Below, piece by piece: positions 22,561 to 33,445 of a DNA stretch of 64,000 nt. How positions within the stretch are numbered: position 1 is the first letter of the stretch; each line of letters opens with the position of its first letter. The stretch is from contig NC_057763.1 of NCBI RefSeq assembly GCF_010389155.1, forward strand, positions 7,254,649 through 7,318,648, in the 5' to 3' direction. The notes below the pieces were generated by a model. The model was not told the DNA's origin, searched no databases, and was given only the letters and a program-made list of their open reading frames with translations. The position numbers and the translations under genes were made by a program. The stretch is from Erigeron canadensis. Taxonomy: Eukaryota > Streptophyta > Magnoliopsida > Asterales > Asteraceae.

Positions 22561-23821
22561 AGAAGCTTACAGGTCGAGATATTCAGTTCATCTGGGTGCA
22601 ACTTAGATGTATCGTGATCTTAAGCCGTTGTATTGGTGGCCAATAATGAAGTTACATGTGGCTGAGTTCGTTCAGAGGTGTGTGACTTGTGCCCAAATCA
22701 AAGCTGAGAACCAAAAGCCTTATGGTAAGTTACAGCAGTTAGAGATTCCAGAGTGGAAGTGGGATCACATTACCATAGATTTCATAACGAAATTACCTAG
22801 GACGCCTAAGGGTAATGATATGATATGGGTCGTAGTGGATAGATTGACCAAGAGTGCTCATTTCTTAGCTACACGTAAGACAGCTTCGCTGAATAAGTTG
22901 GTCGAGTTATATGTAGATGAGATTGTGTCGAAGCATGGGGTTCCATTATCTATTGTTTCGGATCGTGACAGTCGATTTAATTCTAACTTTTGGAGGGGTT
23001 TACATCGAGAGTTAGGTACTAGAATTCATTTGAGTACCGCTTATCATCCTCAGACTGATGGACAGAGTGAGAGGACCATTCAGACTTTAGAGGATCTGTT
23101 GAGATCTTGTGTGATTGACTTCGTTGGTGCTTGGGATGATCATTTGCCTTTGATAGAGTTTTCTTATAATAACAGTTATCATTCGAGCATTGGGATGCCG
23201 CCATTTGAGATGTTGTATGGGAGAAAATGTAGGACTCCTAGTTATTGGTTAGAACCGGGTGAGAATCAGCTTGTTGGGCCGGAAATTGTTCAAATAACGG
23301 TTGATAAAGTAAATATTGCTAAAGAAGCGCTTAAAGTTGCTAGAGATCGCCAGAAGACTTATGCAGATCAGAAGAGACGTCCTATGGAGTTTAAGGAGGG
23401 TGACATGGTTATGTTAAAAGTGTCACCATGGAAGGGTATTATTTGGTTTAGTAAGCGGGGTAAGTTGAGTCCTCGTTTTATTGGACCATTTAAGGTCTTG
23501 GAGTGGGTCAATCAGCAAGCCTATAAGTTGGACCTTCTTCCAGAGTTAGATGGTATTCATAACACTTTTCATGTCTGTTACTTGAGAAAGTGCTTGGCAG
23601 AGGAAATGAGTGTAATTCCATTGGAAGACATTAGCATTGATCCAAAGAAGAAGATGGTGGATGAACCGGTTGAGATTCTTGGTCGAAAGTAGAAAAAGCT
23701 TCATAGGAAGCAAATTGACTTAGTGTTGGTCAAATGGAGGCACAATAAAGGAGAAAGCATGACGTGGGAGATTGAAACAGTGATGAGGGATCGTTACCCG
23801 CATTTATTTGTTGCCGAGTAG
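22561..23821 (+). pseudogene. Ty3/gypsy integrase with chromodomain-like tail
   Basis: The frame from 22607 begins in the zinc-binding part (CVTCAQIKAENQKP). The catalytic core shows ITIDFITKLP (first Asp), SIVSDRDSRFNS near 22960 (second Asp) and QSERTIQTLEDLL near 23070 (Glu). The chromoviral C-terminal GPF/Y-type module KLSPRFIGPFKVLEW lies near 23465. After a stop at 23690 the same frame continues with HRKQIDLVLVKWRHNKGESMTWE, a degenerate chromodomain pattern, and ends at 23821. Chromodomains target integration to chromatin. The upstream HHCC His pair is disturbed by a frame change near 22560-22607. Confidence 0.9.
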
Positions 23822-23843
23822 ATTCTGGGGACAGAATCCTTTC

Positions 23844-23853
23844 AAGGAGGAGG
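23844..23853 (+). other. Polypurine tract of gypsy element
   Basis: AAGGAGGAGG lies four bases before the 3' LTR start (TGTAACATCCC at 23858). Confidence 0.8.
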
Positions 23854-23857
23854 TAAT

Positions 23858-26456
23858 TGTAACATCCCGAACTCTTTTATCCATATCCTTGACTTTGACC
23901 GTTAGTCAATGTTAACCTACCGTTAATTGACCTTATATTTTAAGTGAATAACTAGGTGTTAGTTATTATGTGGTTATGTAGATATGTGTATGTGTTCCCA
24001 TTTAGTGTGCTTAAAAGTGTCGATAAATGTTTACCTTTAATACTTGTTAGCGTGATATGTATTCCTTATAGTGACAAATTAATATTAGATGGTTTAAAGA
24101 AGATTATTTGAGGTGTTGTTTTGGTTAATTAAATTGACAAGGGTGTTAATTGTATAAAAATATATCTGACCGACCTAGGGAACCAACTATGCTATATTCT
24201 TATATCACTAACCCTATCCTGGCATATAGAGAACTACTCGTAATATCTTGCCGTAAAAAAAATAACAAATATAAAGGAAAGCAAAAAGTTCTTATGGTTT
24301 TTGGGATTTTGTGCGCAGAAGTATTGTTGTGTGTTACAGCCGTAGCCATCAAACAAATAAAGGTTTTGTTCTTTTCAAGTACTTTTGATATATACTGAAT
24401 TAAAAGAATGAGAGATAAATATAATTTGTTTTGCTTGATCTTGGTTGTAGTCAAATAAAAAAAGGGGGGGTTCTTGGCAAAAGGAAAATATCTACTTGTG
24501 GTCCTCCATGTATAAGTCTGCAAATTACATGCCATCAAAAGAGAAAAGGAAATTATAAATAAAAAAAAGAAAAGAAACTAGTCTGCTGTTTGACTCGTTA
24601 TGTCATATAGATATATATATAATAAAATAAAAGTTGTCATATTCATCCTATATTAGTAGGGTAGTGCTTGCTAGTATATGGTATTATAGTCAGACATGTA
24701 TGTCCATGTTGTGTTTTCTGGAAATCTCGTGAGGCATCAAGAGAAAGAAAGCAGGTTGCTTGTTGTCCTTCTAAATGTACTAGCCATAATATAAAAGAAG
24801 ATATGTATACAAGTATTTTTTTTATTTTAAGGCAAGTCATGAATTTATGGCCCTTGGGTTTAGTCAAAATATGTAAAAGAAATAGAGGGGACCATTTGTT
24901 TTGTGATTCACGTATGAGAGAAAGACTCAATTGTATTGCCTTTTACATGATCTAGTACTAGTAGTTAATATAGTATAATATAACAAGAGTGTGTCAGATA
25001 AGGTATATATGTAATAATAATATGAGTTGTTGATAAACAAAAGAAAGTAGCAATTAAAATGTCTAGTTGTTTGGTCGCGAGCAATTAACAGAAAACAAAA
25101 ATATAACTTTTGTTTAGCTTATTCTTTTTTGATGTGTTCTTTAATCATTGAATGATTATAGGTTATTGGGAATACATAACAAGCTCGGTAAATTATTATT
25201 ATTTGTTGTTTGTGAAGCTGCAAAAGGTAAGATAACTTACTTTTGACACACGAGGGACACAACAAAACATAGATTTGATAATTACTTCCCCTTTTACGAT
25301 GTTTTAATTATCTCATGCGTATGTTGGGTATGGGATGCATGTGGGGAAGTTGTTTGTGGATATTTTATGCATGATTATGTATTTATGCTTGTGATAAATG
25401 GTTTGTTGTGTGATAGTTGTTTGTTGTTGGCTTGTACACATAATAAACTAGACTTATTTAAGTTGTCATGTCACGAAGCACGTTAAGGGCCCTAATATGG
25501 AATTACCGTGTTTTAACGTGGAATTATCATGTGTTAACGTGGAATTTATAGTGTGTTTAAGTCTCGAGCACAACGTGGAAAAGTGTTAAGCTTAACCCAC
25601 ATTAGTCCAATGGACTCTTGTGTACGTGGATCACTCGGGGGCAATGTACATGCTTCCCGTGTGACTCAATCGTCGTAGAAAAAGCATACCGGGTGTAGTG
25701 ATTGACCACTATACGTGCAGAAATGGTTTGCTCATGGATTTGGTTATGCCTATCCATAACGACGCCGATGGACTCCGAAAGGTTACCCATCATGTCGGGT
25801 GTGAGGTTCCTGTAAGGTCTTATGACCGCCTACACATACATATATTTTATTGTTGACTATAATGGCATAACTATACGTGGATATCGTGGAACGTGGAAAT
25901 TGTGTTGTAACGTGGAAGAATAAGGATTGCTAGGCACTTTATAGGATTAAATATCCTTATGATGTTGTTTACGTGGAATTGTGTGATTGTGCCTATACAT
26001 ATGTGTGAGATATATTTCTTTATAAAAATGTTTTAATTGGCAATCCTTGTTTTATACTAACCTGGTATCTTACTCGGCTTTAATAGCTGACACTTGTTTT
26101 GTGAAAATGTGTTGTGCCCTCAGGTTAGGTACTGATCAGGGGCTGGTAGCTTGCTTGTGAGATGGGTAGCTATTATTAGAGCTTTGGACGTTAGCTTTAG
26201 TTACCCATAGTTGCATTAATTAAGTAGACTTATCATTTAGCCGTTTGGCTGTACTTTGTTGGTTTAGATTGTGGTTTCATTTGGATTATTGTGATGATAC
26301 TTGTCGGTAACACCTTTTAAAACATTTATTTGGTTTTATTGATGCCGTTAGGAATCAAATGGGTTTTTTCAACGTCGCTTCCGCAATTTGTTAACGGTGA
26401 TATGTTTAAAGTTAAAATTTTTTTAAAATCTACATTTTATAAAGCAGGGTGTTACA
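23858..26456 (+). repeat. 3' LTR of gypsy element
   Basis: A complete 2,599-bp LTR from TGTAACATCCCG to GGGTGTTACA. It retains the 799-bp segment (25571-26369) missing from the 5' LTR. It is followed by the TATAA duplication and then the intron tail of the host Mutator transposase. Its open stretches (e.g. 24150-24398) are shared with the other LTR and show no protein-domain signature. Confidence 0.92.
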
Positions 26457-26521
26457 TATAATTTAACTAAGTTTTGTAAAAATTTTGTAATTTTGTAACA
26501 TGATTATTACAATTGGTACAG

Positions 26522-27616
26522 GGAGAGCAAAATCAGATATCTTGTTGAATAATTTATGTGAGTTTTTTAATAGAAGGTTGTTAAAAGCTAGGGAAAGCCC
26601 AATTATAAAGTGTTTAGATTTCATTAGGGAGTACATGATGAGAAGGATAGCTTTGGTAATCAAGATGGGAATTAACAAGTGTATTGGACCATTGACACCA
26701 TCAGCAGCTAAGTTGTTAGAAGTTTCTAAGAAAGATGCATCTAAGTGTACACTAGTCTGGGATGGGGATGTTGGATATCAAGTAAGTGGTCCATGGGGTG
26801 ACCAATGTGTGGTGGATGTGTCACTTAAGACATGTACTTGTAGGAAATGGGAATTAACAGGAATTCCCTGTCTACATGTTGTTGCTGCAATTTTTCATAG
26901 GGATGTCTCTGGATTGAAGCCTGGCTTACCAAAAAGTTGGGTGCATCAATGTTATTGGCTTGAAACTTGGAAAAAAGTGTACTCATACAATATAGGTTGA
27001 ATCAATGGTTCAAACATGTGGGAGAAATCTAGAATTCCAACAACAATAACACCACCAGTGCATCATACTCCTGTTGGAAGACCAAAGAAAAAAAGGAAGA
27101 GATCATTCTATGAGGAAAGCATGGTTAAAACATCTACCACTAAGGGTAGGAAACTGAAGACTCTTACTTGCTCACTCTGTGGTAATCTGGGCCATAGTTC
27201 AAAAGGTTGTAAGGGTCAGGAAGGTGGTGCAGGCAGTGCAGGGAGCTCAAGAATGGGGGCTACTCAGACTCAACCATCTCAGAGTCAACTAACCCAAGGT
27301 CAAGGAGGTGGTGGTGCAGGCAGTGCAGGGAGCTCAAGAATGGGGGCTACTTAGACCTAACCATCTCAGATTCAACCAACCCAAGGTCAAGGAGGTGGTG
27401 GTGTGCAGGCAGCTCAAGAGTGGGAGTAAGTCAGAGTCAACCATCTCAAAGTCAACCAAATGAAGCTCATGCTCAACCAAGTCAGGGTCAAACAAGCCAA
27501 AGTCAAAGTAATGTTAATTCCTCCCTAGATTCACAAAAAGGATGGCTGCTAGATTGTCTCCAGATCAAGCATTCAGAACTCCATTCAAAGCTCCATTCAA
27601 GAAGAAAAAGTAAACC
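26522..27616 (+). pseudogene. MULE transposase, C-terminal half with SWIM and zinc knuckle
   Basis: An acceptor AG at 26520-26521 joins the exon ending at 951 in frame (…SRSPFTG/RAKSDILLNN). The segment continues the MULE C-terminal helical region (CEFFNRRLLKARESPI). It then carries a SWIM finger, CTCRKWELTGIPCLHVVAAI (26827-26890), which binds zinc and is thought to aid DNA or protein contacts. A stop at 26998 and a frame change lead to a basic stretch (RPKKKRKRSF) and a CCHC knuckle CSLCGNLGHSSKGC (27170-27211). A Gly/Ser/Gln-rich repetitive tail with stops near 27352 follows. The family identity is firm; the copy is non-functional. Confidence 0.82.
27223..27430 (+). repeat. 87-bp tandem repeat coding a GAGSAGSS / QPSQSQ tail
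   Basis: GGTGGTGCAGGCAG recurs at 27223 and 27310 (87 bases, 29 codons), with a third shortened copy near 27397. The repeat encodes alternating Gly/Ala/Ser and Gln/Ser/Pro-rich stretches of the transposase tail. The in-frame period in copies one and two indicates expansion while the gene was still coding. Confidence 0.85.
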
Positions 27617-28126
27617 ATGATGGTTTGTGTAATATTAGGATGTTTATGTATGCTTTTGTTGTCAATTGGCAATGTGTCAATTTGACAATATGGATGTTTA
27701 AGTAAACTTGGATTTCTGTATTATTAGGATGGATGTTGTTTATGTATGTTATCAAACAATGTTTGATCTATGGATAATGCTTTTGATGTCAATTTGGTTA
27801 TGAAGTATCTTTCCATTTGGTTATGAAGTTTCTTGATGTCAATTTGGATAATGTCAATTTGTATAATGCTTTGGATTTCTGTAATGAATTATCTTTCAAT
27901 TTGGGCAGTGTTATGTATCTTATTGTAACCATTTGTTTGGTAATTTGACTTTATATAGTCAAAACACTTGCAAAATTACCAAGTTTCTGCTACCGAGAAA
28001 ACATTTTCTGCATTTCCATAAACAATTACACAAACGACTTCTGCTATATTTCCATAAACTTGAATACTACAATTACAATTACATGAACTTTAAAATTACA
28101 TTAACAATTGGTTATTTTCTTATCCA

Positions 28127-28420
28127 CTAATAAGTAGATATAACAGCAAAAACACAACTAACCATTGACAAAAAAAGATACTTCCTTAATCGATTATTTT
28201 CTTGATTCTTCATTCTTACTTCATTATCTAGTGCATTCTTAGCCCTTAACAGCCCTGGAATAATGTCCATAGATCGATCACACATAACTGGATCATACCA
28301 CCCAATAAACCTAGTACAACGCGAATCCCTGTTAGGGTAACTGTAAAACCTCCTTCCAGGGTTTCGTGGTGTCCAAGATGTTCGAATCACAACAATCAAA
28401 CCACAGCTACAATGGACCAT
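28127..28420 (-). CDS. GRF-type zinc-finger protein with C-terminal hydrophobic segment, Mutator-associated
   Basis: An intact 97-codon frame from ATG at 28420. Residues 4-50 match the GRF zinc-finger pattern: CSCG, then NPGRRFYSYP, then CTRFIGWYDP and MCDRS. One Cys usually present after GRRFY is Tyr here (FYSYP), so a zinc ligand may be missing. A Leu/Asn/Glu-rich helix (residues 58-80, LRAKNALDNEVRMKNQENN) looks coiled-coil. The last 17 residues are hydrophobic (LFLSMVSCVFAVIS), a possible membrane tail. GRF fingers bind nucleic acid. Small GRF-coiled-coil-hydrophobic proteins are common beside plant Mutator elements. It faces the transposase gene convergently, as the second gene of the element. 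An independent host gene is possible but less likely. Confidence 0.65.
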   Translation of the reverse strand: MVHCSCGLIVVIRTSWTPRNPGRRFYSYPNRDSRCTRFIGWYDPVMCDRSMDIIPGLLRAKNALDNEVRMKNQENNRLRKYLFLSMVSCVFAVISTY

Positions 28421-28736
28421 TTTTCGTGACCTAGATCGTATTTGAAAAACAGATGAGGGAGAAAAGTGAGAAAAAGTAAGAGAGAGGTAAGAGAGAGAGT
28501 GAAAATAAGGTTTTTTTTTTGTTTAGTGGGGATGTTTATTGGGTTTTAATAAGCCAAATTACGAAAATAACCATCACGTGCGGATCACGTGTCATGGTTA
28601 TAAACGGACGTTTAAGGGAAGGACTAAAAGTGTTGACGGAGGAAACTATTTTAGACTAAAACTGTAATTTATAAAAGGTAAGGATGAAACCTGCAAGTTG
28701 GGTTCCACGACAGGGACGATTTCTGTAATTAACTCT

Positions 28737-29704
28737 TAAAATTATAAATCAAAATATATGGAACTAAAAAACTATTAATTATTAATTATATTAATAGTTT
28801 TAGAAAAAGTGTAATTAACTTACAATTTTTAAAAATCCATAACTAGTTAATACTCTTTAACTGTTCCATAAAAGAATAAATCTATTAAATAAATAACTTA
28901 AATAAAGTTTTTTAACACTTTCTAGCTTTTCATGATTATTTATAGTTAAATTACTAAAACATATTTTTCACTAAAGAGTTTAAAACTTATAAATATTTCA
29001 ATTGATGATTAGACTCCAAGTTCACATAATAACTTATATCTACATTTTAAGAATATATCAAAGATTTTATTTTTTTAGACAAATATCAAATTACTAGTTT
29101 GCTTTTTCTTATATTTGTAAATTATAATTTATAAGTTTTTTTATTTGCATTTATTTAATAATTTATTTTATTTCAAAAAATTTTGCTAACTTTTTTTGTA
29201 TTTTGACACGACCGTTGATAACTAAAATACCATATATGATATTTATATTATTCAACAGATTTTCTTTTTTTTTTTTTAGTAAATATCAAATTCTTAACAT
29301 ACAATCTTTTTTTTTAAGCTTATATAATAACAACTGTTTATATATAAATCTGTTTTCAAAAATTAAAATATTTATATTAGGTGTATCTTCATTATTAAAA
29401 TTTTAAGGTGTACATAAATTTACTTTTAAAAACCCAACGAGCAGATATTCGTACGTTACAATCTTTTAAATTAAATCAAAACATATATTAAGTTGTTAGT
29501 TGCAAAATTGGTCCCTGTGGTTTTTCCATTTTAGCAATGGGGGTCCCTATGAGGTGGAAAGTACATAAATACCCCCATGCGTGCACATTTGACGACCACC
29601 TTTAATGGATCCGTCAAAATTGGACCAATTTTGCAAAAATTTATCAAAATAGGTATGGATTGATTATCAAAATTGGACCAATTGCAAAAATTTCTCAAAA
29701 TTTC
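28737..29704. other. AT-rich spacer with a GGTCCCTGTGGTTT-type repeat end
   Basis: No coding signal on either strand. Bases 28740-29460 are strongly AT-rich. From 29509 the sequence TTGGTCCCTGTGG followed by a line of short T-rich words resembles the end of a plant DNA-transposon family. Within it, ATCAAAATTGGACCAATT is repeated at about 29613 and 29667. The gypsy fragment begins near 29705. Confidence 0.6.
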
Positions 29705-31412
29705 TCAAAGGTGTATAAAAATTGTGAAATCAAGATCATGACAGAAGTCTTTCAAGCTAACGTAATTCCTTTCCCAATGGGAGAATTTGATATGATATTG
29801 GGTATGGATTGGTTGAGCTCTTGTAATGCCAAAATCATGTGTGACGAAAAAGCAATATATTTGAAGACTTCCAAGGGTGAGGACTTGGTAGTATATGGTG
29901 ATAGAAAAGAGCGTCCTATATCCATTTGTACTTTTGCTCGTGCCCAATGTTACTTGTCTCATGGATGTCAAGCTTATCTTGCTCACATTGTTGATGTTGA
30001 GAAAAGACCTTTATCTATTGAAGACATTCCAATTGTTTGTGATTTTTCCGATGTCTTTCTTGAAGACTTGCCGGGTATTCCTCCCGAACGGCAAGTTGAG
30101 TTTTCTATTGATCTTATTCCGGGGGCTACTCCCATTGCTAAAACTCCATATCATTTGGCTCCAACAGAAATGCAAGAAATGATGAAGCAATTCCAAGAGT
30201 TACTTGAAAAAGGGTTCATTCGCCCTAGTAATTCTCCTTGGGGCGCACCGGTTCTCTTTGTTAAGAAGAAAGATGGAAGCGCATGTGTATCAATTATCGG
30301 GAACTTAACAAAGTAACTATCAAGAATAAATACCCGTTACCTAAAATCGATGATCTATTTGATCAACTTCAAGGAGCTTCGTATTTTTCCAAGATAGATC
30401 TTCGTTCGGGTTATCATCAACTCAAGGTTTGTGATGAAGACATTCCTAAGACCGCTTTCCATACTCGATATGGTCATTTTGAATTTGTTGTTATGCCCTT
30501 TGTGATGAAGACATTCCTAAGACCGCTTTCCATACTCGATATGGTCATTTTGAATTTGTTGTTATGCCCTTTGGTCTTACAAATGCTCCCGCGGCTTTCA
30601 TGGATCTCATGAATCGTGTTTGTCGTCCTATGCTTGATAAATCCGTAATTGTTTTCATTGACGATATTCTCATTTATTCTAAAAGCTCATCCGAACATGA
30701 AGTTCATTTACGGGAGGTGTTGGAGACGTTACGCAAGGGGAAACTCTATGCTAAATTTTCTAAATGTGAATTTTGGCTACGAGAGGTGCAATTTCTTAGT
30801 CATGTTGTTAATAATGAAGGAATCAAGGTAGATCCAACCAAGATAAACACGGTGATGAAATGGGAACAACCAAAGAACCCATCCGGGATTAGAAGTTATT
30901 TTGGTCTAGCGGGTTATTATAGTCGTTTTATTCAAGATTTTTCCAAAATAGCCTCACCATTGACCAAGTTAACTCGGAAGAACATCAAATTTGAATGGAG
31001 AAATAAACAAGAAGTTGCTTTTCAACAACTTCGAGAGAAGTTAAGCCAAGCACCGGTTCTCGTTTTGCCCGATAGCTTAGAAGATATGATGGTGTATTGT
31101 GATGCATCGTCTAATGGCCTCATTTGTGTTCTTATGCAACGAGGAAAAGTAATTGCCTACGCTTCAAGACAATTGAAAGAACATGAAAAACGATATCCTA
31201 CTCATGATTTGGAGTTAGCGGCGGTTGTCTTTGCTTTAAAATTTTGGCGCTATTATCTTTATGGAGTCAAATTTACTATCTATTCCGATCATAAAAGTCT
31301 TAAATACTTCTTTGAGCAACGAGATCTCAACAATCGCCAACGAAGATGGTTAGATCTTTTGAAAGATTATGATTGTGAATCTTGTATCACCCCGGAAAAG
31401 CCAACATTGTAG
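29705..31412 (+). pseudogene. Gypsy protease C-terminus, reverse transcriptase and RNase H
   Basis: The protein opens in the retropepsin C-terminal part (EFDMILGMDWLSS near 29790), which precedes RT. RT shows EKGFIRPSNSPWGAPVLF near 30210 and a loss of bases near 30280 ([10 protein letters not shown] where relatives read [12 protein letters not shown]). [11 protein letters not shown] follows near 30395, then a 71-bp duplication, [13 protein letters not shown] near 30565 and FIDDILIYS near 30655. RNase H has [10 protein letters not shown] near 31095 and [13 protein letters not shown] near 31205. A frameshift lies near 31380. The RT Asp-Asp pair is intact. Confidence 0.9.
30430..30571 (+). repeat. 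71-bp tandem duplication inside RT
   Basis: The block starting TGTGATGAAGACATTCC at 30430 is repeated exactly from 30501. Each copy ends with the codons for VVMPF at the strand-conserved GLTNAP motif. Seventy-one is not a multiple of three, so the frame is broken. The two copies look identical, so the duplication is recent relative to the rest of the decay. Confidence 0.95.
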
Positions 31413-32890
31413 CGGATGCCTTGAGCCGAAAAAGTTCCCATCATTATATAATTGTTTCTCCATTGTGGGTCTTGATCACTAATGATTTCTTTGACCGAAA
31501 TAAAGAAGCCCAAGAAAAGGCTTTGCAACGAGATTCTAAAAAAGAAAGAATTCAAGGTCAAATCAAATATTTTTCTAAGGATTCTCATGGCCTTACCTTA
31601 TGTTATGGAAGAATTTGGATTCCGTTCTCTTGTGAGTTGAAACAAGTTTTACTTGATGAAGCTCACAAATCCAAATATTTCATTTACCTCGGTGCTACTA
31701 AGATGTATCATGATTTAAAACAAGAATATTGTTGGCCCGGAATGAAGCGTGATGTAGTGAAATATGTAGAAAAATGCTTGACTTGTGCTCAAGTGAAAGC
31801 CGAGCTTCAAAAGCCATGTGGCATGATGCAACCATTGGAAATCCCTAAGTGGAAATGGGAGCACATTACCATGGATTTTGTCACCAAATTGCCCAAGACA
31901 CCTTGGAATCAATTTGATACAATTTGGGTGGTGGTTGATAGATTAACAAAGAGTGCCTTGTTTCTTCCTATTTGTGAAACATCATCTTCGGAAGTCTTGG
32001 CAATTACTTATGTGAAAGATAGGGATACTCGTTTTACTTCCCATTATTTGCGGAAATTTCAAAAAGAAATGGGCACAAGACTAAACTTTAGTACCGCTTA
32101 TCATCCCCAAACAGATGGTCAAAGTGAGAGAACCATTCAAACTCTTGAAGATATGTTACGGGCATGCATTATTGATTTTGGTGAAACTTGGGATATTTAT
32201 TTACCTTTGGTGGAGTTTTCTTACAACAATAGCTACCATTTAAGCATCAAATGCCTCCATATGGGATGTTGTATGGTAGAAAATGTAGGTCTCCTATATG
32301 TTGGGGAGAAGTGGGACAAAGGAAGATTTGTGGCACGGAGGTGGTGTTGAAAACGATTGAAAAAATTTATGTGATCAAGGAAAGACTTAAGGCCGCACAA
32401 GATAGACAAAAGTCTTATGCGGATAAACGGAGAAGATCAATTGAGTTCAATGTTGGTGATTGTGTTTTGTTGAAGGTATCTCCATGGAAAGGCGTCTTAC
32501 GGTTTCGAAAACGTGGAAAATTGAGCCCTCGTTTCATAGGTCCTTTCAAAATTTTGGCTAGAGTTGGTAAGGTTGCTTACCGTTTGGAGTTGCCCGAAGA
32601 GCTTTTGGGAATCCATCCTACTTTTCACGTTTCTCATCTTAGGAAGTGTCTTGCCAACGATGCTTCTTATGTAGCTTTGGAAGAAATTGAAGTTGATAAC
32701 AAATTAATTTATCTGGAAGAACCCATTGCCATAGTGGAATAAGAACTTAGAAGAGTTCAAAACAAAACAGTGAGGACATATAAGATTTTGTGGAAGCATG
32801 GAAGGATGTCTGATTGCACTTGGGAATCCGAGCATGATGTTCTTGTGTACTATCCGTCTTTGCATATTGCTTGGATCACGAGGTCGTGAT
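31382..32890 (+). pseudogene. Gypsy integrase with deletion in the catalytic core
   Basis: Contains the RNase H/integrase linker ([16 protein letters not shown]), the zinc-binding part (CLTCAQVKAELQKPCG near 31780), ITMDFVTKLPKTP with the first Asp near 31870, YVKDRDTRFTS with the second Asp near 32020, and QSERTIQTLEDML with the Glu near 32125. Between the first and second Asp the usual EI-HG-P-SI-S stretch is missing, about 16 residues lost in frame at YVK/DRDTRF. A frameshift near 32245 precedes the GPF-type module KLSPRFIGPFKIL near 32520. A stop at 32740 separates the degenerate tail (TYKILWKHGRMSDCTWE). Inactive. Confidence 0.88.
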
Positions 32891-32911
32891 CCGTTCCAAG
32901 TGGGGGAGAGT

Positions 32912-33445
32912 TGTAACACCCCAAAAATTTTAAGATAATAAATTAACCCTTTTTGTAGTTTTGACATAAAATAAGTTCCTAGTATTTTATTTTTAATTTA
33001 GTTGGAACGTTAGTGGATAGCGGTTAAAATACCCATTAATTTTGGATAGGGGCGTGGCAACTCAATGGAGTGTCACCCATCTATTTTTGTTTGATGAATC
33101 ATAGTTCCATTAGCTTCATCCATTCCTTCTCTAATCATCTATTCATCTCTTTCAATCTAACTTTTAATTCTCCAAACCAACCAAAAACCTTCCAATCATC
33201 AACAATAATAATAACAATCTTCTACCATTCAAGTAATTGAAAGTGGGGGTTTTGGAGAGTGTATGGTGGTGGCTGAAAATTTTAAGAAGGAAGAAAGATT
33301 TTGTGTTTCTTACCCTTCTTTTTAATTCTTTTCCTTAAGGTATTGATAACTTAACCTAGTTTCATTCATTCTTTTAAATTAGGGTTCTTGAAAATTCCAA
33401 TTTTGGGGTTTTTGCTAGTATTGAGTTGTTGATGATTGGAAGGTG
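32912..33445 (+). repeat. Partial 3' LTR of the gypsy fragment
   Basis: Starts TGTAACACCCCAAAA directly after the purine tract. It is followed by about 530 bases of LTR-like sequence before similarity to LTR style fades near 33445. No CA terminus with a target duplication is seen, so the 3' end is truncated or altered. The right boundary is an estimate. Confidence 0.6.

Larger units (their letters stand above)
993..26456 (+). mobile_element. Ty3/gypsy chromovirus-type LTR retrotransposon (decayed, with nested insertions)
   Basis: The element starts TGTAACATCCCG at 993 and ends GGGTGTTACA at 26456. The 5-bp direct repeat TATAA flanks it at 988-992 and 26457-26461. The internal region is 18951-23857, with a primer-binding site at 18954 and a polypurine tract at 23844. 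The order gag, protease, RT, RNase H, integrase, chromodomain-like tail is that of Ty3/gypsy chromoviruses; the Tekay/Del clade is likely but not proven. All frames carry stops or shifts. The 5' LTR is split by a 16-kb Mutator element and lacks 799 bp present in the 3' LTR. The insertion lies in an intron of the host Mutator transposase. Confidence 0.92.
1..28736 (+). mobile_element. MuDR-like Mutator element, outermost layer of the nest
   Basis: The two ends of one Mutator-like transposase gene lie at 42-951 and 26522-27616. A 25.5-kb gypsy element with a TATAA target duplication separates them. A small GRF-zinc-finger ORF on the opposite strand follows at 28127-28420. That two-gene convergent layout recalls the mudrA/mudrB arrangement of maize MuDR. 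The right end is probably near 28736, where a stretch resembling a Mutator terminal repeat stops (around 28620-28736). The left terminal repeat is outside the window, so TIR pairing and a target duplication cannot be checked. The identity of the element is secure from the transposase; the exact right end is an estimate. Confidence 0.75.
29705..33445 (+). mobile_element. 5'-truncated Ty3/gypsy chromovirus fragment
   Basis: Begins abruptly in the protease region and runs through RT, RNase H and integrase to a polypurine tract (AAGTGGGGGAGAG, 32899-32911) and the start of a 3' LTR (TGTAACACCCC at 32912). No 5' LTR, gag or primer-binding site is found. It is a different family from the gypsy element at 993-26456, since protein words and LTR start differ. 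Damage includes a 71-bp tandem duplication in RT, frameshifts near 30290 and 31380, and an apparent deletion in integrase near 32010. Confidence 0.88.

Noticed and set aside
24150..24955. Open stretches in the 3' LTR, partly mirrored in the 5' LTR at 1287-1538 and 17979-18161
   Set aside because: They lie within LTR sequence, show no domain, and their presence in both LTRs is explained by LTR identity and not by coding selection.
27933..28130. Plus-strand 65-codon frame downstream of the outer transposase
   Set aside because: Low-complexity His/Lys/Leu composition, no ribosomal or domain context, and it abuts the better supported minus-strand GRF-finger gene.
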